From contig MDJN01000183.1 in NCBI GenBank assembly GCA_001995005.1, positions 1 to 10,782 on the forward strand: 10,782 nt of DNA. The letters are read 5' to 3'. The stretch is from Candidatus Parepulonipiscium sp. PG-Nun2H_MBin03. Its GTDB lineage: Bacteria; Bacillota; Clostridia; Lachnospirales; Cellulosilyticaceae. The translations under genes were made by a program, and so were the position numbers. Below are positions 1-7,243 of this stretch, piece after piece. Below the pieces are notes generated by a model that was not told the DNA's origin, did no database searches, and worked only from the letters and a program-made list of their open reading frames with translations. Numbering within the stretch: position 1 is the first letter of the stretch; each line of letters starts with the position of its first letter.

Positions 1-500
1 TTGATAATGGTTATCAAATAAAAATAGAGTTATATCCTGATGATGCCCCAAATACAGTTAACAATTTTATTGATTTAGCTGAATCAGGGTTTTATGAGTA
101 TACTTTTATAAGTCAAGTTATCCCAGGTTTTTACGTTAAAATGGGCGACCCTAGAGGAGACGGATTTGGATACCCAGGATATTATATAGAGAGTGAATGT
201 AAATTTAATAATCATAATAATAGAGTAAGTTTAACTCGTGGAACTTTAGCAATGGCTAGAAGCGAAAGTTTTAATACTGAGGGTTCGCAATTTTTTATTG
301 TAACACAAGATTCAACTCACTTAAATGGTCAATACAGTGCTTTTGCCAGAGTTATTGAAGGCATAGAAGTAATTGATAATTTTGGAACATTAGAGCTAGA
401 TAGTGATTATATTCCGAATAATGAAGTGTTTATAACAAATATAGAAATTGAATTAAATGGGTATATCCCAGCAGAAACTATAATTTTTGCTAATGATTAG
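1..500 (+). CDS. Cyclophilin-type peptidyl-prolyl cis-trans isomerase, 5'-truncated, with degenerate active site
   Basis: The open frame runs into the window edge (first full codon at position 3) and ends at TAG 498-500, so about 165 residues of the C-terminal part are visible; an internal Met at 141 is not the real start. The fold is clear: APNTVNNF at the beginning, VIPGF followed by a GDP, ESE-like and RG.LAMAR segments, GSQFFI, then HLNGQYSAFARVIEG. Cyclophilins catalyse proline isomerisation in protein folding; many clostridial ones are exported lipoproteins, but the N-terminus that would show this is missing. The odd point is the active site. The residue aligned with human CypA Arg55 is Gln (codon 114-116), the preceding His is Ser, and the Gln63 position is Lys (codon 138-140). 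Activity may be weak or absent. The family call is firm; function as an isomerase is uncertain. No convincing terminator follows. Confidence 0.9.
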   Translation, partial: DNGYQIKIELYPDDAPNTVNNFIDLAESGFYEYTFISQVIPGFYVKMGDPRGDGFGYPGYYIESECKFNNHNNRVSLTRGTLAMARSESFNTEGSQFFIVTQDSTHLNGQYSAFARVIEGIEVIDNFGTLELDSDYIPNNEVFITNIEIELNGYIPAETIIFAND

Positions 501-551
501 ATTTTATTACCTACATTATTTTTAAAAAATCGGGTATAACTAATAATAATC

Positions 552-581
552 TTGACAGAACAGTGTATTTTAGATTAGAGT
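552..581 (+). promoter_or_regulatory. Putative sigma-A promoter for the parE-parC operon
   Basis: A perfect TTGACA -35 box lies at 552-557. The best-spaced -10 candidate is TAGAGT at 576-581 (18-bp spacer, four of six matches to TATAAT). TATACA at 581-586 is a better box but its 23-bp spacer is too long. It lies 32 bp upstream of the parE start, in a 112-bp gap with no other gene. The -35 is convincing; the exact -10 is not. Confidence 0.45.
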
Positions 582-601
582 ATACACAGTAAAAGAAATG
601 T

Positions 602-607
602 AGGTGA
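602..607 (+). promoter_or_regulatory. Ribosome binding site fixing the TTG start of parE
   Basis: AGGTGA at 602-607 sits five bases before TTG 613-615. No in-frame ATG lies at suitable spacing nearby, so this site supports the TTG as initiation codon. Confidence 0.7.
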
Positions 608-612
608 AGTAA

Positions 613-2580
613 TTGAAGATAAATAATTATGGAAATCAAAGTATATCTTCCTTAAAAGGAGCTGATAGAGTTAGATTAAGACCAAGTGTTATATTTGGTT
701 CTGATGGAATTGAGGGTTGTCAGCATTCAATTTTTGAAATACTTTCAAATTCCATTGATGAAGCAAAAGAAGGATATGGTAAATTGATACGAGTCACGTT
801 ACATAAAAATCATTCTGTAACTATAGAAGATATGGGACGTGGCATGCCATTAGATTATAACGAAAAAGAAGAGAGATATAATTGGGACTTAATATTTTGT
901 GAACTTTATGCAGGAGGCAAATATAATAATAATTCTGGTGAAAACTATGAGTTTAGTTTAGGGCTTAATGGATTGGGTGCTTGTGCTACTCAATACAGTT
1001 CAGAGTATATGGATGTTGAAGTTTATACAGATGGATATTGTTATGAATTGCACTTTGAAAAAGGACATAATATAGGTGGACTTAAAAAATATAAAAAGCA
1101 ATATGAGAGTTCTGGTACTAAAATAACTTGGAAGCCAGACAAGGAAGTTTTTACAGATATCAACGTAAGTAGTGAATATTTTCATAATATGTTAAAACGG
1201 CAAGCTGTAGTAAATGCAAATATAGAATTTTTGTTTATAGATGAAATTAAGGAAGAGACAACTAATTATTTATATCCAGAGGGTATAGCCGGCTATGTTA
1301 AAGAAATTGCAAATAACGAAGAATTTACAGATATTATAGTAATAGAAAATGAATGTAAAGGTAAGGATAGTAAAGACAGACCTGAATATAAATTAAAATT
1401 TCAAATAGCTATGACTTTTTGTAATGTTAATTCCACACTTGAGTATTATCATAATTCTAGTTATTTAGAATATGGTGGATCACCAGATAAAGCTATAAAA
1501 AATTCTTTTGTATTTAGTATAGATCAATACCTTAAGAGTGAAAACTTATATAGTAAAGATGAAAAAAAAATAACTTTTGTAGATATACAAGATAGTTTGA
1601 TTTTAATCTCCAATTCGTTTTCTACAATTACTAGTTATGAAAATCAAACTAAAAAAGCAATTGCTAACAAATTTATTCAAGATGCTATGCAAGATTGTAT
1701 TAAAGAATATTTACACGTGTTTTTTATAGAAAATAAAGATGAGGCTAACAAAATTGCCAGACAAGTTTTAATAAATAAGAGAAGTCGGGAAAAAGCTGAA
1801 AAGACTAGAATTAATATCAAAAAGCAATTAGGTGGAAGTATAGATATTACTAATCGGATAAAAAAGTTTGTCGATTGCCGTACTAAAGACAAAAGTATAA
1901 GAGAGCTTTATATTGTTGAAGGAGATTCGGCGTTAGGTTCTTGTAAATTAGGAAGAAATGCAGAATTTCAAGGTATTATGCCAGTAAGAGGTAAAATACT
2001 CAATTGTTTAAAATCGGATTATGATAAAATATTTAAAAGTGATATTATAGTAGATTTATTAAAAGTTTTAGGATGTGGTATAGAGATAGACAGCAAGCAT
2101 AATAAAGATTTAAATACTTTTAATATTGATAATTTAAGGTGGGATAAAATTATTATCTGTACAGACGCAGATGTGGATGGATTTCAGATACGGACATTAA
2201 TTTTGACTATGTTATATACGTTAACACCTTCTTTAATAGAAACAGGTAAAGTATTTATAGCCGAAACGCCTTTATATGAAATTACAACTAAAAATAAGAC
2301 TTATTTTGCTTATTCTGAATATGAAAAAGTGACTATTACTGAAAAACTTAAAATTAAATATACTTTGCAACGCTCAAAAGGTTTAGGGGAAAATGATCCA
2401 GACATGATGTGGGAAACTACTATGAATCCACAAACACGTAGACTTATACAAGTATTGCCTGAAAATAAAAAAGATACTAAGAAAAAATTCGACTTATTAC
2501 TAGGAGATAATCTTCAAGGCAGAAAAGATTTTATAGCAAAGATGGGACATGAGTATTTACAACTTGCAGATATGAGTTAG
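613..2580 (+). CDS. parE: Type IIA DNA topoisomerase subunit B (ParE/GyrB-type ATPase and TOPRIM subunit)
   Basis: This is the ATP-hydrolysing half of a type IIA topoisomerase, 655 residues, close to the usual family length. The N-terminal GHKL ATPase domain shows E42, N46 and D49 in FEILSNSIDEA, the EDMGRGMP box (D73, G75, G77) and the ATP-lid GLNGLGA (117-123), with numbering close to that of E. coli GyrB. The GT of the next ATP motif is at 168-169. A transducer region follows, then the TOPRIM domain with EGDSA (436-440) and the metal-binding DADVDG (518-523). The C-terminus carries RSKGLGE (587-593), WETTMNP and a FDLLLGD..QGRKDFI tail. Translation starts at TTG behind AGGTGA. Subunit A follows after 13 bp, so the two are coexpressed. 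Its ParC-like partner and the resemblance to the second, Lachnospiraceae-type topoisomerase suggest topoisomerase IV (chromosome decatenation) rather than gyrase. The ParE/GyrB choice is inference. Confidence 0.92.
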   Translation: MKINNYGNQSISSLKGADRVRLRPSVIFGSDGIEGCQHSIFEILSNSIDEAKEGYGKLIRVTLHKNHSVTIEDMGRGMPLDYNEKEERYNWDLIFCELYAGGKYNNNSGENYEFSLGLNGLGACATQYSSEYMDVEVYTDGYCYELHFEKGHNIGGLKKYKKQYESSGTKITWKPDKEVFTDINVSSEYFHNMLKRQAVVNANIEFLFIDEIKEETTNYLYPEGIAGYVKEIANNEEFTDIIVIENECKGKDSKDRPEYKLKFQIAMTFCNVNSTLEYYHNSSYLEYGGSPDKAIKNSFVFSIDQYLKSENLYSKDEKKITFVDIQDSLILISNSFSTITSYENQTKKAIANKFIQDAMQDCIKEYLHVFFIENKDEANKIARQVLINKRSREKAEKTRINIKKQLGGSIDITNRIKKFVDCRTKDKSIRELYIVEGDSALGSCKLGRNAEFQGIMPVRGKILNCLKSDYDKIFKSDIIVDLLKVLGCGIEIDSKHNKDLNTFNIDNLRWDKIIICTDADVDGFQIRTLILTMLYTLTPSLIETGKVFIAETPLYEITTKNKTYFAYSEYEKVTITEKLKIKYTLQRSKGLGENDPDMMWETTMNPQTRRLIQVLPENKKDTKKKFDLLLGDNLQGRKDFIAKMGHEYLQLADMS

Positions 2581-2593
2581 AGGGGATTAAGAG

Positions 2594-4675
2594 ATGAGAC
2601 AACAAAATATTTCACAAACATTAGAAACCAACTATATGCCTTATGCTATGAGTGTAATAGTATCAAGAGCATTGCCAGAAATAGACGGATTTAAACCGTC
2701 ACATAGAAAGCTATTATATACAATGTATAAAATGGGGTTATTAAAGTCATCACGTACTAAGTCCGCAAATATTGTAGGACAAACAATGAAACTTAATCCT
2801 CATGGTGATAGTGCTATATATGAGACTATGGTTAGATTAACAAAAGGTTATGACGCTATAAATACGCCGTATATAGATTCAAAAGGGAATTTTGGAAAAG
2901 TATATTCAAGAGATATGGCATATGCAGCATCTAGATATACAGAGGCAAAACTGCATGATATATGCGAGACTATTTTTTCGGATATAGAAGAAGATAGTGT
3001 AGACTTTATAGATAACTATGATGGTAAGATGAAAGAACCTGTCCTATTACCAACACGTTTTCCGGCAATTTTAGTTAATGCAAATCAGGGTATAGCTGTA
3101 GGAATGGCAAGTAATATATGTGGGTTTAATTTAGGGGAAATTTGTGATGCTACAATAGCTTATCTTTCAGATGACAAAAAATTTATGTCGTATATAAAGG
3201 CTCCTGATTTTTCGACAGGTGGAGAAATAATTTATAATATCAATGAAATGAAGCATATTTTGAAAACTGGGAAAGGCTCATTTAAAGTTAGAGCTACCTA
3301 TAAAATTATAAATAACAGTATAGAAATAACTCAAATACCTTATACTACAACTATTGAAACTATTATTGATAAAATAGAAGACTTGATTAAATCTGGAAAA
3401 ATAAAAGAGATTAATGATGTTAGAGATGAAACTGATCTTAGTGGGCTAAAATTGACTATAGACTTAAAGCGAGGAGTAGACCCAGAGCTTTTAATGCAAA
3501 AATTATTTATGCGTACTCCATTAGAAGATTCATTTAGTTGCAATTTTAATATTTTAATAGATGGTAAACCTGCTGTAATGGGAGTTTCTAGTATAATTAA
3601 AGAATGGTGTGAGTTTAGAAAAAAATGCATTATAAAAAAATGTAACTTTAATATAGACAAAATGCAAAAAAGACATCATCTATTAGAGGGCTTGCAAGAG
3701 ATCTTTTTAGATATAGATAAAGCTATTGAAATAATTAGAGGTGCAAAGTCAGACAGTGCCGTTATCCCAACTCTTATAAAGGCTTTTACAATCAGTGAAT
3801 TACAAGCTGAATTTATTGCTGAGATAAAACTTAGAAATCTTAACGAACAATATTTATTGAAAACTAAAACAGAAATAATAACATTAGAAAAAGAAATAAA
3901 AAAATTACAGGGAATTGTAGAGAGTGATTTGAAGTTAAAAGCACTTATAATAAAAGATCTGACTAGCATTAAGAAAAAATATAACTGTGATAGAAAAACA
4001 CAGATAGTTACTAAAGTAAATACAATAGATCTAACAGAGCATCATTTAATTACTGATTACAAACTAAAAATATTTTTGACCAAAGGGCAATATTTTAAAA
4101 AAGTTTCTCTGGTATCTTTGCGTAGTAGCGGTGAGCAACGTTTAAAGGAAAATGATGAAATAATTTATGAGATGGAAACTAATAATAAAATAGACATACT
4201 ATTTTTTAGTAATAAAGCACGTGTATATAAAATGAAACTATATGATATAGAAGACTCCAAGGTTAGTCAGCTAGGGACATATCTTCCTAATATTTTAGGA
4301 CTTGAAGAAGATGAAAAAATTATTTATACCTATCCAACTGCAGATTATACGGAACATATATTTGTAGGATTTGAAAATGGATATGTAGCCAAAATTCCCT
4401 TACAACTATATGTTACTAAAACAAATAGAAAAAAACTTGTCAATGCTTTTTACTCAAAATCAACGTGTGTAGGAATGGTAGTGTTAAAAGAAGACGAAAC
4501 TCTAGCTGTACAACGTAGTGATGATAAGTGTGCATATATTAAAGCCCAGCGTATAGAACCCGTACAAAAAAGAGATGCCCAAGGTAAAAAAGTATTAGCT
4601 ATTACTAAAAAAACTTACATGGATAAAATATTTGTTAAAAATGGAGATGATGAAGATGGAAGCATTAATAGCTAG
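2594..4675 (+). CDS. parC: Type IIA DNA topoisomerase subunit A (ParC-type DNA breakage-reunion subunit)
   Basis: This is the DNA-cleaving partner of the upstream subunit B, 693 residues. It starts at ATG 2594 with AGGGG at 2581-2585. The winged-helix breakage domain begins at once (YAMSVIVSRALPEIDG, residues 17-32). The PHGDSAIYE helix (69-77) has Ser73 and Glu77 at the positions equivalent to E. coli GyrA Ser83 and Asp87. The catalytic tyrosine is Y115, preceded by R114, in AASRYTE. A tower and coiled-coil section follows (about 350-460), rich in Lys and Glu. The C-terminal part (about 490-690) looks like a reduced beta-pinwheel. I cannot find a GyrA box (QRRGGKG), and GyrA is normally over 800 residues, so wrapping-dependent negative supercoiling is unlikely and a topoisomerase IV role fits better. 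The 3' end overlaps the next gene by 20 bp. Confidence 0.91.
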   Translation: MRQQNISQTLETNYMPYAMSVIVSRALPEIDGFKPSHRKLLYTMYKMGLLKSSRTKSANIVGQTMKLNPHGDSAIYETMVRLTKGYDAINTPYIDSKGNFGKVYSRDMAYAASRYTEAKLHDICETIFSDIEEDSVDFIDNYDGKMKEPVLLPTRFPAILVNANQGIAVGMASNICGFNLGEICDATIAYLSDDKKFMSYIKAPDFSTGGEIIYNINEMKHILKTGKGSFKVRATYKIINNSIEITQIPYTTTIETIIDKIEDLIKSGKIKEINDVRDETDLSGLKLTIDLKRGVDPELLMQKLFMRTPLEDSFSCNFNILIDGKPAVMGVSSIIKEWCEFRKKCIIKKCNFNIDKMQKRHHLLEGLQEIFLDIDKAIEIIRGAKSDSAVIPTLIKAFTISELQAEFIAEIKLRNLNEQYLLKTKTEIITLEKEIKKLQGIVESDLKLKALIIKDLTSIKKKYNCDRKTQIVTKVNTIDLTEHHLITDYKLKIFLTKGQYFKKVSLVSLRSSGEQRLKENDEIIYEMETNNKIDILFFSNKARVYKMKLYDIEDSKVSQLGTYLPNILGLEEDEKIIYTYPTADYTEHIFVGFENGYVAKIPLQLYVTKTNRKKLVNAFYSKSTCVGMVVLKEDETLAVQRSDDKCAYIKAQRIEPVQKRDAQGKKVLAITKKTYMDKIFVKNGDDEDGSINS
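4643..4646 (+). promoter_or_regulatory. Ribosome binding site fixing the start of the DUF896 gene
   Basis: GGAG at 4643-4646, inside the parC coding sequence, lies nine bases before ATG 4656. The alternatives in the same frame (TTG 4632, ATG 4641, 4647, 4650) are upstream of it, overlap it or sit too close, so 4656 is the preferred start. Confidence 0.6.
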
Positions 4676-4868
4676 AATAAATGAATTAGCAAGAAAGAAA
4701 AAGGCCGAAGGGCTTAGTATAGAAGAAGTGGAAGAACAACAAAGGTTACGACAAGAATATTTAGCAATATTTAGAGGGAATTTTAAACGTCAGTTAGAAA
4801 ATACTAAAATTCAGACACCAGACGGTAAATTGCATCCATTAAAATATATGCCAGTATCACCAGAGTAG
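4656..4868 (+). CDS. DUF896 (YnzC-like) small cytoplasmic protein
   Basis: This is a 70-residue highly charged protein beginning MEALIARINELARKKKAEG, followed by a Glu-rich turn, EQQRLRQEYLAIFRGNFKRQLE, and a tail with TPDGKLHPL. That is the DUF896 signature: a two-helix hairpin with the ARINELA and LRQEYL..FR.N motifs. B. subtilis YnzC, the best-known member, is encoded beside SOS-induced genes, but its biochemical role is unknown. The reading frame extends upstream to TTG 4632 (78 residues), yet the Shine-Dalgarno sequence and family alignment favour ATG 4656. The start lies inside parC (20-bp overlap), so translation is probably coupled to parC. Function cannot be assigned from the sequence; a link to DNA topology or damage is only suggested by position. 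Confidence 0.85.
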   Translation: MEALIARINELARKKKAEGLSIEEVEEQQRLRQEYLAIFRGNFKRQLENTKIQTPDGKLHPLKYMPVSPE

Positions 4869-4910
4869 TAAAATAATTCAAGAGTATAAAAAAATGATTA
4901 ACATTAATTT

Positions 4911-4939
4911 TTCACTAATTTATATAAGGTGCATATAAT
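4911..4939 (+). promoter_or_regulatory. Putative sigma-A promoter for the DsrE-domain gene
   Basis: A perfect TATAAT -10 box is at 4934-4939, with TTCACT (four of six matches to TTGACA) at 4911-4916, spacer 17 bp. It lies in the 101-bp gap after the DUF896 gene, about 30 bp before the next start codon. The strong -10 suggests independent transcription; the -35 is mediocre. Confidence 0.5.
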
Positions 4940-4969
4940 AAAAGTAACCAAATTTATAGAGGTGAAATT

Positions 4970-5308
4970 ATGTACAATAGCGTTATAATAGTGAATAGTG
5001 AAAGTTTAGGACGTGGCGACGATGGAGTTGGAAGCGGACTTTTAGGCGTTTTACTTAGAAAGATAGTAGCCTCACCTACTAAACCAGATGTAATTGTATT
5101 TTATAATTCTGGAGTTAAATTACTTACAAGAGGTTCAAGATTTATAGATATTTTAGGTGCATTAGAACAATATGGTGTAGAATTATTGGCATGTGGTACT
5201 TGTGTATATAAAGTATGTGGACAAAATTCATTATTGGTGGGAAGAATAAGTAATATGGACGAAATAGGTCAAATATTGCTAGAATCAAATAAAGTATTGA
5301 CACTTTAA
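4970..5308 (+). CDS. DsrE-family protein, stand-alone YedF C-terminal-like domain
   Basis: This 112-residue protein matches the C-terminal DsrE-type half of the 'sulfurtransferase-like selenium metabolism protein YedF'. It shows SESLGRGDDGVG near the N-terminus (10-21), VIVFYNSGVKLLTRGS (41-56), then GVELLACGTC (69-78) and a VGRISNMDEI segment (90-99). Cys75 and Cys78 form the family's CGTC motif; Cys83 is a further cysteine close by. Full YedF proteins carry an N-terminal TusA/SirA domain of about 70-80 residues, which is absent: ATG 4970 has a good AGAGGTGA site at 4958-4965, and a promoter rather than coding sequence lies upstream. DsrE folds act in sulfur relay through persulfidated cysteines, so sulfur or selenium handling is a reasonable but unproven role. 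No selD, selU or tus gene is nearby. It is monocistronic, between its own promoter and a strong terminator. Confidence 0.82.
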   Translation: MYNSVIIVNSESLGRGDDGVGSGLLGVLLRKIVASPTKPDVIVFYNSGVKLLTRGSRFIDILGALEQYGVELLACGTCVYKVCGQNSLLVGRISNMDEIGQILLESNKVLTL

Positions 5309-5314
5309 AAAAAT

Positions 5315-5355
5315 GTGATTAGTGATATTGGATTATTACTAATCACTTTTAGTTT
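5315..5355 (+). terminator. Rho-independent terminator after the DsrE-domain gene
   Basis: GTGATTAGT (5315-5323) pairs perfectly with ACTAATCAC (5338-5346). Four more pairs, including one G-T, can extend the stem to 13 bp around a 6-base loop. TTTTAGTTT follows at 5347-5355 and an A-run precedes the stem, so part of the structure could also work in the opposite direction. It begins six bases after the stop codon. Confidence 0.88.
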
Positions 5356-5379
5356 ATAGTAATTATTTAGAAAAAATAA

Positions 5380-5409
5380 TTGACATTAAACCGATAAATT
5401 AGGTATATT
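5380..5409 (+). promoter_or_regulatory. Putative sigma-A promoter for the murB-rapZ-yvcK-whiA-HPr operon
   Basis: A perfect TTGACA lies at 5380-5385 with TATATT at 5404-5409 (18-bp spacer). A perfect TATAAT overlaps at 5409-5414 but would need a 23-bp spacer. It sits between the terminator and murB, leaving a leader of roughly 45 bases, and is the strongest promoter in the window. Confidence 0.65.
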
Positions 5410-5459
5410 ATAATATAAAGTATGCGAGGTTAAGTTAAGAATGATCGAGGAGGAATCCG

Positions 5460-6362
5460 ATGCAAAAAATAGAAAATGAAATAATAGAATGCGTAGATAA
5501 AAAACAAATAAATTTTTATGTGCCGTTAAAGAAATATACTTCGTTTAACGTAGGAGGAAACGCAAAAATGGTGGTTTCCCCTGCTAATTATGAAGAATTA
5601 AAAAACATACTAAATCTATGCAAAAAGTATTCAGAAAGATATTATATATTAGGAAATGGATCAAATATTTTAGCAAGTGACGCAGGATATGATGGAGTCA
5701 TAATACTAATAAGTGATAATTTTAGTAACATAAAGGTTGAAGACAACCAAATTAGCGTAGGTGCTGGAACAAAACTTAGTAAGATAGCACAAGTTGCAAA
5801 AGACCATGAATTATCAGGATTTGAATTTGCATATGGTATACCAGGAACTATGGGTGGAGCCGTGACAATGAATGCAGGTGCTTATGGTGGAGAGATAAAA
5901 GATATACTTGAAAAGATAGTCGTACTAACAAAATCTGCACAGATAAAAGAAATTTTAGCAAAAGACCTAGCCTTAGGATATAGAACCAGTGCAATTATTA
6001 AAAAAGAATATATTGTACTAGAAGCTACTATAAATTTAAGTAAATCTAATAAACAAGAAATAAATGATAAAATGCAAGATTATATGCAAAGAAGACGAGA
6101 TAAGCAACCTCTAAACTATCCAAGTGCTGGTAGTACATTTAAAAGACCAGAAGGACATTTCGCAGGTAAGTTAATAGAAGACAGCAATTTAAAAGGATAT
6201 AGAGTAGGGGATGCGATGGTTTCTGAAAAACATTGTGGGTTTGTGGTTAATGTAGGAAATGCAACGTCTAAAGATATAATGTCAGTGATAGAACATGTGA
6301 AAAAAGAGGTTTATAATAAATTTGGAGTAATGTTAGAAGAAGAAGTAAAAATATTAGTTTAA
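5460..6362 (+). CDS. murB: UDP-N-acetylenolpyruvoylglucosamine reductase (MurB)
   Basis: MurB is the cytoplasmic flavoenzyme that uses NADPH and FAD to reduce UDP-GlcNAc-enolpyruvate to UDP-MurNAc, the second committed step of peptidoglycan synthesis. At 300 residues it has normal length for the type II (Gram-positive) class. Visible motifs in order: TSFNVGG (27-33), the FAD-binding GNGSN (65-69), GIPGTMGGAVTMNAGAYGGE (126-145), GYR with R175 as the conserved substrate-site arginine, RRRDKQPLNYPSAGSTFKRP with Ser225 as the proton-donor serine, GFVVN, and the C-terminal LEEEVKIL that supplies the active-site glutamate. The start ATG 5460 has an excellent GAGGAGG site at 5447-5453. It opens the conserved cluster; rapZ follows after 12 bp. 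hprK, often upstream of murB in related bacteria, is not here. Confidence 0.97.
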   Translation: MQKIENEIIECVDKKQINFYVPLKKYTSFNVGGNAKMVVSPANYEELKNILNLCKKYSERYYILGNGSNILASDAGYDGVIILISDNFSNIKVEDNQISVGAGTKLSKIAQVAKDHELSGFEFAYGIPGTMGGAVTMNAGAYGGEIKDILEKIVVLTKSAQIKEILAKDLALGYRTSAIIKKEYIVLEATINLSKSNKQEINDKMQDYMQRRRDKQPLNYPSAGSTFKRPEGHFAGKLIEDSNLKGYRVGDAMVSEKHCGFVVNVGNATSKDIMSVIEHVKKEVYNKFGVMLEEEVKILV

Positions 6363-6374
6363 GGTGATTTTATT

Positions 6375-7241
6375 ATGGAATTAATAATAGTAACAGGAAT
6401 GTCAGGAGCAGGAAAAAGTACTGCTATTAAATGCTTTGAAGATATTGGATACTACTGTATCGATAACCTACCACCGGGATTACTTAATAATTTTATAGAA
6501 TTAATTAAAGATAAAACACATCAATATCAAAAAGTAGTTTTGGGAATTGATATAAGAGGTGGAGAATCATTTAGTAAATTTTTTGAAACTTTGGATACTT
6601 TGCATGAATTTAATAGTACAATATTATTTTTTGAGTGCAATGATACTGAACTAATAAAGCGTTTTAAGGAAACTAGGCGAAATCATCCTCTTGCTAAAGG
6701 AACAAGGATACAAGAGGCTATAGAAAAAGAAAGACAAATACTAGAAAAGATAAAACAACGGGCAGGGTATATAGTGGATACAACTCATATTTTGCCAAAA
6801 GACACTAAGGAACTGATAATTGACATATTTGAAGAAAACATTGGTTTTAAAGGCTTAGTAATAACTATAGTGGTATTTGGATTTAAGTATGGAATGCCAA
6901 TTGATGCAGATTTAGTATTTGATGTAAGATTTATAAAAAATCCATACTATGATAAAGATTTACGCCCATATACAGGACATCATCAATCTGTAAGAGACTT
7001 CGTTTTGCAAGAGCAAGATGCGAATAATTTTTTAGATAAGCTAAAAGATATGATTGGATTTTTGGCACCACTTTATATAAAAGAAGGGAAAAACCAATTG
7101 GTTATTGGAATAGGCTGCACGGGAGGAAAACATAGGTCAGTTGTTGTGGCGAATGAATTAGAACATTATTTAAAAATAAATAAATATGTTACCCAAGTTG
7201 AGTATAGAGATATGGAAAAAGACACAAAAAGGGGCAAATAA
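6375..7241 (+). CDS. rapZ: RapZ/YvcJ family nucleotide-binding P-loop protein
   Basis: This 288-residue protein matches the RapZ (YhbJ/YvcJ) family in length and motifs. The Walker A motif GMSGAGKST is at 8-16, followed by CFEDIGYYCIDNLPP, the GIDIRGG strand, FFECNDTELIKRFKETRRNHPL in the kinase-like half, and the C-terminal signature GCTGGKHRS (247-255). In E. coli RapZ is the adaptor that delivers the small RNA GlmZ to RNase E and senses glucosamine-6-phosphate. In B. subtilis YvcJ binds and hydrolyses nucleotides and affects competence; the E. coli RNA pathway is not expected in Firmicutes. Start ATG 6375 follows AAGGTGA at 6361-6367. It lies between murB and yvcK (2 bp to yvcK), consistent with a role in amino-sugar or cell-wall control. 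All key motifs are intact. Confidence 0.96.
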   Translation: MELIIVTGMSGAGKSTAIKCFEDIGYYCIDNLPPGLLNNFIELIKDKTHQYQKVVLGIDIRGGESFSKFFETLDTLHEFNSTILFFECNDTELIKRFKETRRNHPLAKGTRIQEAIEKERQILEKIKQRAGYIVDTTHILPKDTKELIIDIFEENIGFKGLVITIVVFGFKYGMPIDADLVFDVRFIKNPYYDKDLRPYTGHHQSVRDFVLQEQDANNFLDKLKDMIGFLAPLYIKEGKNQLVIGIGCTGGKHRSVVVANELEHYLKINKYVTQVEYRDMEKDTKRGK

Positions 7242-7243
7242 TT

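Noticed and set aside
505..538. Possible hairpin after the cyclophilin gene (TACC paired with GGGTA around an AT run)
   Set aside because: Only about four outer pairs with an A/T inner run and no following T-tract, so it is not a supportable terminator.
3340..3660. Minus-strand frame of 106 codons inside parC
   Set aside because: It is fully contained in a conserved topoisomerase gene and its composition is that of reversed AT-rich coding sequence.
613..4675. Assignment of the subunit pair as gyrase (gyrB-gyrA)
   Set aside because: Subunit A is only 693 residues and shows no GyrA box, so topoisomerase IV is favoured. The distinction cannot be proven without the rest of the genome.
4888..4913. 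AT-only imperfect inverted repeat after the DUF896 gene
   Set aside because: The stem is almost all A-T with a bulge and would be too weak for a convincing terminator; such repeats are expected by chance in this composition.
5441..5479. 12-codon frame starting at ATG 5441 in the murB leader and overlapping the murB start
   Set aside because: It includes the murB Shine-Dalgarno sequence by chance and has only a weak, distant GAGG of its own. A leader peptide cannot be excluded but nothing supports one.
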